This document shows, in pieces, positions 37,001 through 48,506 of a DNA stretch of 64,000 bases (its first letter is position 1; every line of letters starts with the position of its first letter). The stretch is taken from positions 24,748,654 to 24,812,653 of the forward strand of contig OX359250.1 of assembly GCA_947179485.1 (NCBI GenBank). Direction: 5' to 3'. Under the pieces are notes generated by a model. It had not been told where the DNA came from. It searched no databases and saw only the letters and a list, made by a program, of their open reading frames with translations. Made by a program: the position numbers and the translations under genes. Origin of the DNA: Allacma fusca (lineage: Eukaryota; Arthropoda; Collembola; Symphypleona; Sminthuridae).

Positions 37001-38774
37001 TTTGAGGACGTTCTGGAAATGTATAAAAATGCGCCATTGTCTGATAAAATTTTGCCCGTAAGAGTGTGACATCATTTGATTGAGGACATCAAGCTCTGTT
37101 TCTCCTTTGCATTCAGTTCCTTTCGAGAGATAATGCTCATGCTGACAGTATATATTGCAAATGAGGGAAGTCAAGTTTTTATGCATTTTTTATCTCCGAG
37201 ATCCTCTCCCATGAAGCATTGCCTTTTCCCTTTCATTTGCATCCCAGTGAAAAAATGGGCATTCAAGTTGAAAGAAATGTTTTCGGGTGTAGCATTAGCA
37301 CTCTCCTTTTTCATAAAATTCCATATGATGAGCCTTCACATTTGTTCTCTAAAATGCACCTTCCCTTCGCATCTCATAACAAAAGCCATTTTCTCCGCTG
37401 AAATGCATTCCACGTAGATAGAAGTTTCCTCGATTTTTAGCCCCATTTTTTCCCATCTCACTCACCCGTTTTAAACTTCAGTTTTAAAAAACTGGAGATT
37501 TTGACATGGACATTTTTCAGATGTATTAATCACGCTCTATTTTTTTGCAAGGTTGGTGCAACGGAGGTTTTGTTGGGTAAGGGTTATTTTTAACCCTGTC
37601 AATTTTATTCATGAAACTTTTTCTCCGTCGGTGTTAAAACTTTAAAGAATGTATTCCGTAAAATGCCTAAAAAATTTTGGTTGGGTTCTTTCGTAAAATC
37701 TGGAAAAATTTACATTTTTCTTACAATTTTTTAAAAATCGTACATTTTTCTGGAAAATATCGAATAAAAAATTCAGAATTGATTAAATGTCACTTAAAAT
37801 TTTTCATTTACCTTAAATATTATGAAATTCAAAATAAATTTCGGAAAACAACCATTTAACCCGTAATTTTTTTAAACCCATACCAATTTTTTCCAGATTT
37901 TTTTTACATTTACGCGAGAGCCTATAATTATTCCCAGGTTTGAAAACATGAAATGACGCATCGATGTAGCTCTTACAAAAGTGATTCGTACATACATAAA
38001 ATATGGGTGTGATTAAGATGAGCAGAATAATATAAAGGGCTGAGTGAATGGGCTGATTTAGGAAATTTGGAGTATTTTACATTTACAAAGGGGTTAATGT
38101 GTATGGGGAAATTGAAGGAACTACGCGCTGTCTTCCGATTGTATGGGTGGGTGACGGGTGATAAATCCGATGCATTTTCCGAAATGCGGGGTTGTTGTTG
38201 GAAGGAAAGGACGCGGAGCTATTTTCAGTGAATTCCAAGGAGTTCCCTTGGTTCCCGTAGCTCTCCCTCGCTCTCTCAATGCAACTTTTGAATTGCCACC
38301 ATTTACAGGATTATGTTGACAAATGTTCAGATCATCGCATCTCCCGGGTGGCCTCGTAAGTCTCTCTCCGATTTCCTCTCTCAGCACATATTTATACCTC
38401 AATCCCCTTATCCACAGCTTCACCTACCCTCAGGTAATCTACATCCCTTTACTTTATGACCTTCTGACAACAGATGTAGAAATAGTTCCGAAACAAAAAA
38501 TATTTCCTGGATCAAAATTCAAATCCCTCCTGTTCTCCGGCGTCACTTTCCACTCAGACTCTCTTTCAGGGTTCATTTGAAAATTCCCACCTTTTTTCTA
38601 TTTACTTTTGACTATCTCAATTTTTGGAATTGGATGAATTTTTTAAAAAATGAACAAATTTTGAATTACTGGGGAAAGATTTTGTGGGGAACTTTAATGT
38701 CAAAATGTGGATAATATCAAAAATACCTTAAAAACCAAATATTCTCGGAAATTAGTTTTCCAAGAGTTTAATTT

Positions 38775-39690
38775 AACGTCAAAAATGCTGAAAACCGTCA
38801 AAAATACTGAAAAACGTCAAAAATACTGAAAAACATCAAAAATACTGAAAAACGTCAAAAATACTGAAAAACGCCAAAAATACTGAAAAACGCCAAAAAT
38901 ACTGAAAAACGTCAAAATTACTGAAAAACGTCAAAATTACTGAAAAACGTCAAAAATACTCAAAAACGCCAAAAATACTCAAAAACGCCAAAAATACTCA
39001 AAAACGCCAAAAATACTCAAAAACGCCAAAAATACTCAAAAACGTCAAAAATACTCAATATACGTCAAAAATACTCAACAACGCCTAAAATACTCAACAA
39101 CGCCAAAAATACTCAAAAACGCCAAAAATACTCAAAAACGCCAAAAATACTCAAAAACGTCAAAAATACTCAAAAACGTCAAAAATACTCAATATACGTC
39201 AAAAATACTCAACAACGCCTAAAATACTCAACAACGCCAAAAATACTCAAAAACGCCAAAAATACTCAAAAACGCCAAAAATACTCAAAAACGTCAAAAA
39301 TACTCAAAAACGTCAAAAATTCTGAAAATACGTCAAAAATTCTGAAAATACGTCAAAAATACTGAAAATACGTCAAAAATACTGAAAATACGTCAAAAAT
39401 ACTGAAAATACGTCAAAAATACTCAAAAACGCAAAAATACTCAAAAACGTCAAAAATTCTGAAAATACGTCAAAAATTCTGAAAATACGTCAAAAATTCT
39501 GAAAATACGTCAAAAATACTGAAAATACGTCAAAAATACTGAAAATACGTCAAAAATACTGAAAATACGTCAAAAATACTCAAAAACGCAAAAATACTCA
39601 AAAACGCAAAAATACTCAAAAACGTCAAAAATACTGAAAATACGTCAAAAATACTGAAAATACGTCAAAAATACTCAAAAACGTCTTCAC
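38775..39690. repeat. 19-bp CGTCAAAAATACTGAAAAA array with higher-order structure
   Basis: Nearly 50 copies of a 19-bp unit occur in three main variants: CTGAAAAACGTCAAAAATA, CTCAAAAACGCCAAAAATA and CTGAAAATACGTCAAAAAT. A block with the rare variant CAATATACGTC followed by CAACAACGCC occurs at 39056 and again at 39190, which shows a higher-order copy of about 134 bp. Nothing in it is coding. Confidence 0.96.
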
Positions 39691-40076
39691 GATTGAATTT
39701 TACTCCCTCTGGAATCTGGCTTCGGGTTAGCATTCCCTACGCAATTTTTTTGATAGGAAAACGCTAACCCTGTTTAGCAGGGAGAAACTAGTTTTTCCCC
39801 CTTACTTTGCACTTTTAGTATCCCTTTCCTCTCCAACGACTTCACATCCTCAAAGTGTCATGTCACGGATGGAATCACGCTCTCAAAACTCACTTGACCG
39901 TCATCCCCCCTCTCCCACATTTTACAGCCCTTACTTAAATCAGGGAAAATTTATTTCTGACAGGTACAGTGCTCCCTCGCTAAAAAGACCCTAAATTTTT
40001 GTAACGCTTCCCTGGTGTCTTTTAAGGTGATCCGTTATAACGAGATGATACCACCTTTCTAAATATTAACTTTGCA

Positions 40077-40121
40077 TTGAATGAATGAATGAATGAATGA
40101 ATGGACGAATGAATGAATGAA
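40077..40121. repeat. (GAAT)n microsatellite
   Basis: About eleven GAAT tetranucleotides with one GGAC interruption. Confidence 0.97.
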
Positions 40122-40884
40122 CTTTTGCTCAGAAAAAAAATATAAAAAAATTAGCGTGTTAAAGTTATAAGTGCCAAAAAAACCTTGCATGAGGGGCCGC
40201 CAAAGTACAAGGAAACCAGATCTTCTGGTGTTAAGGATGCTGATCTGAGGGAACATAAGGCGCCAAGAGGAAACAGAAAGGAAAAGGATTTTGACATGGT
40301 GCAGGCACAAATGTCAAAAAGCATTTGGAGAAATGTGAAGAGGAGGAAGACGGACTGAGATAAAATGGTATTTTCCCCGGCCCTGTACAACGTCGGCGTC
40401 ATTTCCCGCTTTTCGATTTTCTCCATTAAAATTTTATTTCCCCGGATTTCCAAGAAATGGGAAATGTGCAAGTGATAGGCGACTTCATGTATGGAGATTC
40501 ACTTGTAAGAACATATTTCCCAGCTTCCTTCCAACCATTTGAACCCTACTAATGCAAAGAGATGGCAAAGTTACATTTGATGGTTCTTGTGGGCTAAGTA
40601 GTCCTATTTACCTCCTTCATATGGCCGTTCCAAAGTCAAGTGAAAGATCGGGAGTGAGAGAGAACGTTGCAAAAAATCCCATGTGTAGGTTTCTAAATTT
40701 GAGCATGTGTGCAAGGTCCTGGGAGAATTTGCCCCTCAATTGATTACCCCTTGGACAAGGGATTCCTCAAAATTTTCTGGAAAATTTCCAAGAAGCGCCA
40801 CATTTGCGTCAGAAATTTCTGTACATTTTTTTTTGTTCAAACTGCTTTTTCCAAAATTCGGAAATTACATTTTTTATTTAAAAT

Positions 40885-41350
40885 GAATAAAATTACTTTG
40901 GGCAAAATTAAACTTGATTTAAATTAGGTCCAACTACTTTTGGCAAAATTAAACTTGATTTAAATTAGGTCCAACTACTTTGGGCAAAATTAAACTTGAT
41001 TTCAATTGGGTCCAATTACTTTGGGAAAAATTAAATTTGATTTAAAACGGGTTAAATTACTTTGGGTGGAATTAAATTTAATTTAAAACCGTTCACATTA
41101 ATTGGGGCAACATTTCATTTCATTTAAAATGGGTCAAATTAATTGGAGTAAAATCACATTTGATTTGAAACGCGTCAAATTAATTGGGGCAAAATTAAAT
41201 TCGTTTCAAATTTGGGCAAATTAATTCAGGCAAAATTAAATTTGATTTAAAATTGGGCAAATTATTTGGGGCACAATTAAATTTGATTTAAAACGGGTCA
41301 AATTAATTAGGGCAAACTTAAATTGGTTTAAAATGGGTGAAAATGAATGG
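40885..41350. repeat. 41-bp AAAATTAAACTTGATTTAAA array
   Basis: The first copies are 41 bp apart (GGCAAAATTAAACTTGATTT at 40901 and 40942). Later copies drift to TTGGGGCAAAATTAAATTTG and lengths of about 40-46 bp. Confidence 0.9.
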
Positions 41351-41519
41351 GATTTAAAAAAAATTGCTACCAATGGGGATGAAAAAAATTGATTCGCTAG
41401 GCTTGTAATTACAGAGAGGGAATATGTTGACGGGACCCTGTATGAAAAAATTACAGGCTGTTGAGACATTAGGCATAGGGGCTGTTGGCTGGGAACTGTA
41501 GTGGAGATTACAGAGGAGA

Positions 41520-41541
41520 GAAAGTAAAGCTCTTTACTTTC
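41520..41541. other. Perfect inverted repeat of the GAAAG word
   Basis: GAAAGTAAAG and CTTTACTTTC are exact reverse complements separated by two bases. The word family therefore meets head to head here. Confidence 0.9.
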
Positions 41542-41668
41542 ACCTCGCTCTAGTCCTACCAGCCTTTACTTGTTCTTCTCACAGAAACAATCAAGATGAG
41601 AATCAGGCAAGACTTTTTTCCTCCTCTTTCTCCTCAGTAGCGTCTCTCCTCTCTTACTCTCTCTATCT

Positions 41669-41692
41669 TACACGCACACACACACACACACA
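41669..41692. repeat. (AC)n microsatellite
   Basis: Short uninterrupted AC run after a CT-rich segment. Confidence 0.95.
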
Positions 41693-42599
41693 AAAGCCCA
41701 TCTACTTTACATCTTTGGACATTGACAATTTTATTGAGCCACTCTGTCTCCCTCACTCCTCTCTACCCTCCCTTTTATTTTATCTGACTCGAGTAGATAA
41801 AAATATTTTACTCATTCTTATCTCTCCCGTCGTTTCTTCTTTACTCCAAGTATTATCTCTGACAGCTGAATTATTTCTTGACACTTTACGCTAGATTTAA
41901 TTTATTACGAGGAATAGCTAAACACCCCTAATCTCCATTCTATCAATATTTGCTTCTCTAGTCCCCTAACCCACCATTTTTCACTCTTAACACACACTCT
42001 CGTCCGAATTTTTTCCCACCGTCACACATCAAGCCCAAATCCAAGGATCTTTCACTTTCCCGCCAAAACCACTTTCTCCACAGGCACAAACTTTCTCTTT
42101 GGTGATAAAAGTATTTTTTACAAACCAATGTTGTCATAACTTTTTTAAAACGCACGGAATTTAAAAAAGAATTTGAACATTTTTGGGAAATATTATAGAA
42201 AATTGTTTTTTGGAGCTCGTTTTGAAAATTCGGTTTTGGAATTGGGTTTGAAAAATCTATTTTGGAAAATGTTTTTTGCAAAAATATTTTTTTGGGTAAA
42301 TAATATAATTTGGGAGGCATTTTTGGAAAAATTTTAAAAACCCTTTTTTGGAATTTGTTTTGACAAATCTGGTTTGAAATTTGTTTTGAAAAATCTGTTT
42401 TGAATCTTGTTTTGAAAAATATGGTTTGTGAAAATATTTTTTGAAAAATCATTTTTTAGGAAACTTTTAGAAAAGAAAGCGGAAATTGGGAAAATTTTCT
42501 CCAGAGGGGCAAAATTATTTGTTGAAAAAATTTGGTTGAAAGTAGATGTAGTTTGAGGGAATGAATGTGGAAAAGGTACAAGGGGAGTATTAAACAAAT

Positions 42600-43070
42600 G
42601 TGATGGTTACCTCCGGCCATTATACAAAGACCTGCGGCATATGTTCAAAGCAATTTGCTCCGTCTGCATTTTTAATGGGAGTGGAAGAGACGGACGGGTC
42701 CATTTGAATGCAGGGCATGGGGATACAGCCGCTTGTGTACATTAGTACAAGGAGAGTTAATACATGAAAGCAGACTAGGACTCAACCACTACAAAAAAGC
42801 ATGTGTGCATGGGATTTATTAAATACGGAAACATTTTGTTTCCGATGTAGAACGGGACAAGAGCTTCTGTCATAACTGAGGCCTTGATATAGGGAATGAT
42901 CCTGGGAATCGGCTCCCGGCGTGTACTGCAACTATACTAATCTGTTCAAACACAGCCCTAATTACGTCAGAGCAATGCTCCAATTTATTTATGCAGCTGT
43001 AATTCGACATGCTTTTCCATTATCGGAGAACTACCCGGCCTTGGTTCAAATATAATTTTTTCCGTGTTAT
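42600..43070. promoter_or_regulatory. Candidate intronic regulatory island upstream of exon D
   Basis: This non-repetitive stretch contains TTACGTCA (CRE/ATF-like, about 42961), an imperfect palindrome GAGCAATGCTC just after it, CAGCTG (E-box, about 42993) and TAATT words. Composition and complexity differ from the arrays around it. This is pattern-based inference only; an unrecognised exon or old insertion would look similar. Confidence 0.3.
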
Positions 43071-43443
43071 TTTCAACTCCCGGTTGAAACAGTATTTAAA
43101 TTCTATCGACGGAACGGCAGCTGATGCAAGAATAATTATGTACAACTGTTATGTATAGATTGCCGATGCAAGCTAAAATAATATTTGAATTCCCCCCATC
43201 GATGCGCCCATCGATGCAAGCCAAAGTACTTTTTAAAATCTATCAACGATCCAACTGTCCATTCAAGCTAAACTAATATTTACATTCTATTTCCGATGCG
43301 ACTCCCGATGCAAGCCCCAGTACATTTTCCCCAACTGATTTCGATGATATTGGTTTTGCAAATTAAATTGAAACATCGGGATCAACTTATCTACTACATC
43401 GATGCAACTTTAGGGGCGGATATATCCTACTATTTAAACTCAC

Positions 43444-43599
43444 CTGACATATTCAAGTCCAGGATGCCTTCAACATACTCCCCGACCCGCACCCAGTCAT
43501 AAGTGCTGTTATTAATTTCGCTTCGTCGAAAGTGGATAATATTGTAACGGGCAGGTCCGTCTCCGTACTGGTCGAAATGAAAACTGTCATTGCTCAGAC
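43444..43599 (-). CDS. mGluR exon C: end of Venus flytrap domain
   Basis: This 156-bp exon encodes residues 95-146. The acceptor is ...TTTCTAG and the donor GTCAG|GTGAGT. FHFDQYGDGPARYNIIHF (101-118) is the family signature F.FD..GD.PGRY.I at the end of the ligand-binding domain, and WVRVGEYVEGILDLN (130-144) matches the V.VG.W...L.L strand before the cysteine-rich linker. Alanine 111 replaces the glycine common in vertebrate GDAPGRY. Sequons occur at N98, N124, N125 and N144. The exon stands alone between introns of about 14.0 and 10.9 kb. The intron just upstream (43.1-43.4 kb) carries a set of short GATGCA-type repeats. Confidence 0.94.
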
Positions 43600-44559
43600 C
43601 TAGAAAAATAAACGTTACAATTTTTATTGCATAAATTCAAAATTTGGAAACTTAATCATACTTGAAAACGTTTCCGATGTATCCTAAAAACATCAAAATC
43701 CCGTAAGAATTTCGAATCGAAATCGGTTAAAATTCCAGGCGAAATTTAATTTTTGCCGAAGTTTTCAAAAACTTGGCATCTATAAAAATTTCGAAAAAAT
43801 GTAACTCCCGATTCAAAATCGCATCCTAAATCGAAACCTAATCGATGTGACCGAAGAATTTGAGCGGGATTTTTCGGAACTGCCGATGGTCAGGTCCGAT
43901 TAGAAAAGGCGGATTTTTGCACGAGAGGTTTTTTGGTATGCGTGTAGTGATTGAGGTAGAATTTGTAATTTATCCACGGGATAAAAGAAAGATGATAGGG
44001 GTGGATGCTGAAAGGTATTTTTAAGTGGTTCTTTTGATATCCCTGGCTGAACGTGTGGAAAGTAAGTGGAGCATTAGGTATTGATAGAGTGTGTAGGGAG
44101 AGTGTTGTGCTCTCAACCATTTCCAGGGCCCCAGAGTGGAAGGTAAAGGAAGGTGAGGAGGTTTCGGGAGGCTTAGATGTTCTGGAGTTTTTTGGGTGGA
44201 AGGATTGAAAGGGGTCCAAGAAAAAGGTAATCGAGATTTTGTGTCCGTCTCAGAGATTTCAACGTCCGATCCATGTAATCATAAAATATTCGCACTGAAG
44301 CGGCATAATCGATCTCAACTCAATGACGCTTTCAGTTTTAAAGTAGCATTTTTAACGAGGTTGCCCGCTCCCACCCACTTTTTTCAACCACTTTTCCCCA
44401 TCCCAACAACACTTTCCTTATCCTTTCTCTTCCATTTTATTCCCTTCTTTTCTTTCCCGACTTCTCCGGGATACCTTTTCGAAGAAATGCAAACGTCCCA
44501 TACTAACATTTAGCACTTAATTCTCTTTCACTCCTTTCCTCGTCTCTTTATCTTGTAAT

Positions 44560-46250
44560 TCCATCTTATCTATTTTATCTTCAAATCCTACTTATCTACT
44601 TCAACTACCATTTCTTATATTCAACTCAGCTACTTTATGTCGTACAACTCATACTTTTATACTTTGTCTCCTACAAATCCTACTCAACTATTTTTTCTTG
44701 TACAATTCTATTTTATCCGGTTTATTTCCTACAAATCCTACTCCTCCATTTTGTCGAATTTATCTCCTACTATTGCTGTTCCTTTATCTCTTAAAAGTCC
44801 TACTCATCCATTTTACTTACTACAAACCCTGCTCTTCTACTTTAACTCTTACAATGCTATCAGATCAACGTTTCCTCGTACAAATATTACTCATTTACTT
44901 ATTCTACTCATGTTCTACAATAATTTAATTTTATCCGAGCCATGTTTTACAATTCAATTCTGTCTACTTTATTTCTTACAAATCCTACTCATCTACGTTT
45001 GCTTACAATTTGCCTTAGCTACTTATCTCCTGCAATTTTCCGTAGCTACTTATCTCCTACAATTTGTCGTATCTACTTATCTCCTACAATTTGTCGTATC
45101 TACTTATCTCCTACAATTTGTCGTATCTACTTATCTCCTACAATTTGTCGTATCAACGTATCTCCTACAATTTGTGGTATCAACTTATCTCCTACAATTT
45201 GTCTCATCTACTTTTATCCCTTCATTTTGTCTTATCTACTTATATACCTTCATTTTGCCGTATCTACTTATATCCCTTCATTTTGTCTTATCTACAATTA
45301 TATCCCTTCATTTTGTCTTATCTACTTTTATCCCTTCATTTTGTCGTATCTACTCTTATCCCTTCATTTTGTCTGATCTACTTTTATCACTTCATTTTGT
45401 CTTATCTACTTTTATCCCTTCGTTTTGTCTTATCTACTTTTATCACTTCATTTTGTCTTATCTACTTTTATCCCTTCATTTTGTCGTATCTACTTTTATC
45501 CCTTCATTTTGTCGTATCTACTTTTATCCCTTCATTTTGTCGTATCTACTTTTATCCCTTCATTTTGTCGTATCTACTTTTATCCCTTCATTTTGTCGTA
45601 TCTACTTTTATCCCTTCATTTTGTCGTATCTACTTTTATCCCTTCATTTTGTCGTATCTACTTTTATCCCGTCATTTTTTTCGCATCGACCTTCCTGCGA
45701 ATCCTACTGTTCTGAGTTATCTCTTATAAATCCGACTCATCTAATTTATCCCATACAGACGCTTCTCATCTTCTTTATCTTCTACAATTTAAATTTATCT
45801 ACTGTATCTACTACAAGTTCTGCTCATCCCCTTTATCTCCTGCAAATCCTAGTCAACTACTTTATCTCGTGCAAATCGTATTAATCTACTTTATCTCGTG
45901 CAAATATGTACACATCCAATCTCTTTTGTACTCTACAAAAATCCTACTCAACCTTTTATCATCAACTTTTTACTGCATTATATCTATAGTATCTCCTTTT
46001 ATTCCTTTAATCTTAAGCTACATAATTTACCGAAGTAACTCAACAATCTGGTTTATCTCCACACTGATTTGATTTCAACTTCCTTCTACTTTAACATCCG
46101 GCTACACAATACATTTTTCGGATTCATAGTTTCTATTTCATCTACTCGCTCTGTTATTTTTTATATACTCTGTAGAAACCGGTTTTATCTTCACACCTTA
46201 CTTATCAGTTTTTCTGGTATATTTTCATCTATTTGGTCTCCGCCGTCGAT
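44560..46250. repeat. CTACTTTATCTCCTACAA array: 27-bp and 28-bp cores in degenerate flanks
   Basis: The centre has about six copies of a 27-bp unit (CTCCTACAATTTGTCGTATC plus TACTTAT, 45030-45200), then about sixteen copies of a 28-bp unit (CCCTTCATTTTGTCGTATCT plus ACTTTTAT, 45200-45680). Loose CTACTTTATCTCCTACAAAT copies extend several hundred bases on each side. The repeat lacks stops in several plus-strand frames, so frames of 415 and 221 codons stay open. Codons cycle with the unit and I do not call a protein. Confidence 0.95.
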
Positions 46251-47589
46251 CTAACGACTTAACCCACACACACAGCTTTCCTTTCGTTGCTACTACTGGT
46301 CTGCTTTATCTCCTTCGATATCGTGATTAACCCCTTTCGTGTGACCGGGTAGTTATCTACTCGTAAATTGAACTTGGTGACCAATCGTGTGTGACATCAT
46401 TTGGCTTTCTCCACTTTCTCTCCCCTTTCTATGCTTTAGTTGCTTGGAATGATTGCCCAGGGCTTATCGCTTCTACAGAAGTATGGAGGGGAAGATTTTT
46501 AGGTGTCTTTGCCTAGAGAAAAAGGTAATTGTGACCTTGTAGAAGGAAGGGAAGCTCGTTCTGAAATTGGAACAAGTTAAACGTAGGTAACTGTCAGAGC
46601 CGAGGGAAATTTCTATTGAAAAATGACACCCTGCTCTCGCCTTTTCCAAGTCATAAATTTCTGGAGGAAGGAGAGGGAGAGCGAGAGAGCGAGAGAAAAA
46701 AGGAGAGTTAAAGAGCACCTTGTTTTCCTGCTCTTTCCCCAGTCTTGAAGTGGCGTCAAAAAGGAAGATGTTAAATCAAGCCTCTTATCTCCTTCCTTTA
46801 CAGGTCTCGGCAAATCGGCAAAATGGACTTGTATTTATTTAAAGCCCGGTCCCCCATCAGCCTAATATCCTCCATTCAAGTAATACAAATTCCTCTCATG
46901 GAATTTCCTTTCGGCACATTTCTCACAATAATTCTGATGACTAAAATTCCTTGTAAAAAAATAAGTACAATGGACTCTGATAGAATGGTTCTGATAGGAA
47001 AGAATCCATCAAATAAATCATACCGGAAATTTTTTTCCCGGCTAAAATGGCTGACATAAGAATAGCTCTGAGCTGTGAACACTAAAATTATGGCTGATAA
47101 AAATAATAAAATAAACTCAGGTTACAAGCGTTAGCAAAGATAAAATTCATAAAATAGCACTCATCAATTCAATTAGTTCCGAGAACTAAACTACTGCTAA
47201 AAGAATAACCCCAGTCGTTAAAACAGCAATGTATTAAATAATCTTATAACTCAATAACTGATAACTCCAGTTGTTGCACCAAATATGGCAACAAAAATTG
47301 CAGTTCAGAAATAAATCCAATTAATGCAATTCCTGTACTAAATAATTTCGGTGTCAAAAATTACTTCAAAAATTACTTTGGACTCTTTTAACTCTAATCA
47401 ATATTTGGTGACGCAGAACTTATCTGATAGTCGAAATTCATATTAGAAACCAAAATTGTAACCAACATATTCTCATTATGAAATTGCTACCCAAATATCG
47501 CGGTAGCAAACATTCCTGCCAAATATAGTGACGAAAAATACGGCAGAGTTTTTATCGTCAAATTTTATAGTGACATAAAAGCTCGAAAC

Positions 47590-47860
47590 AGCAATGACTG
47601 CAAAAAATGTGGCAACAAAAATTGGTACTAAAAATGTGGCAACACAAATTGCTGCAAAAAATGTGGCAACAAAAATTGGTACTAAAAATGTGGCAACACA
47701 AATTGCTGCAAAAAATGTGGCAACAAAAATTGGTACTAAAAATGTGGCAACAAAAATTGCTGCAAAAAATGTGGCAACACAAATTGCTGCAAAAAATGTG
47801 GCAACACAAATTGCTGCAAGAAATGTGGCAAAAAAAGTTGGTACTAAAAATGTGGTGAAA
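47590..47860. repeat. 27-bp AAAAATGTGGCAACAAAAAT array (54-bp double unit)
   Basis: About ten copies alternate GGCAACAAAAATTGGTACTA and GGCAACACAAATTGCTGCAA, giving a 54-bp double period in part. It is a multiple of three, so both strands are open. Looser copies extend to about 47100 and 47930. Confidence 0.94.
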
Positions 47861-48481
47861 TTCCTGCCAAAAGGAATTGCAAAAAACCAGTGATAATAAA
47901 AACTGCTGCTACTAAATAATGTGGGTAATTCCGCCAAAAAAGTTGAGTTTGAGTAGAGACCTCGTTAAAATTTAAAAATGTGAGACACTTCCCTAGTTTT
48001 TGTGAGCCTTAACAAAGGTCATTTTTTAAAGTGTTTTTGGAACATAGCCGAAGGCAAAATGCATAAGAAGCACTGTCGTAATTGAATAATTTTTGTAAAA
48101 AAAATATAGGAGTGTAACAATGAGAAAAATAGAGGGGAGCCATTAATTAAGCCGTGAGACAGCTCCTTCTTCATACCTTTTTGGCTTCCAATGAACACAA
48201 GGGATAATAAATTACACTCTTTCCTGCCCTATATTTTATCCAGGGAGGTAGGAAAATCCAATTTTTCCCTTGCAACAGGAACATGCCCAGAATGAGAAAC
48301 TTGTTTGTTTCAAACCACTCTCACACTTTCTCCCCTCTCGCTCCTCACTTCTCCACATCAAATTACATACACTTCCATGTAATCACGTTCACCTACTTAT
48401 TACTCCCATGTATACACAAATATACAATTCTTCCTCTCATCATCACATCAAATCCTTCCAAACCATCCCATGTAAACACTG

Positions 48482-48506
48482 TGCATCGGTCTATTTCACC
48501 GATGCA
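48482..48506. other. Hairpin with GATGCA-type arms
   Basis: TGCATCGGT and ACCGATGCA are perfect 9-base arms around a 7-base loop (CTATTTC). The arms carry the GCATCG word used by several arrays. Confidence 0.85.

Larger units (their letters stand above)
32535..43443 (-). other. mGluR intron between exons C and D (10909 bp)
   Basis: It contains CAAGTT copies at 33490-34870, a 183-bp duplication at 36535-37000, the 19-bp array at 38775-39690, (GAAT)n at 40077, a 41-bp array at 40885-41350 and degenerate TTTTGAAAAAT copies at 42110-42440. The stretch 32.6-32.9 kb has loose CAAAATTTAGxCAAA words. The spans 34.9-36.5, 37.1-38.7 and 41.4-42.1 kb hold no visible gene. The span 42600-43070 is a non-repetitive island. 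Confidence 0.7.

Noticed and set aside
38121-38423. 100-codon minus-strand frame in the exon C-D intron
   Set aside because: No recognisable domain; composition and position suggest chance in a less AT-rich segment.
38775-39690. Regular 19-bp repeats considered as a CRISPR-like array
   Set aside because: There are no unique spacers; the copies are directly adjacent, and the host is eukaryotic.
44637-45884. 415-codon plus-strand open frame
   Set aside because: It coincides with the 27/28-bp array; the peptide is the unit read in rotating frames, with no domain and overlapping frames equally open.
47476-47937. 153-codon minus-strand frame rich in Ala, Thr and Phe
   Set aside because: It is produced by the 27/54-bp array and is open on the other strand as well.
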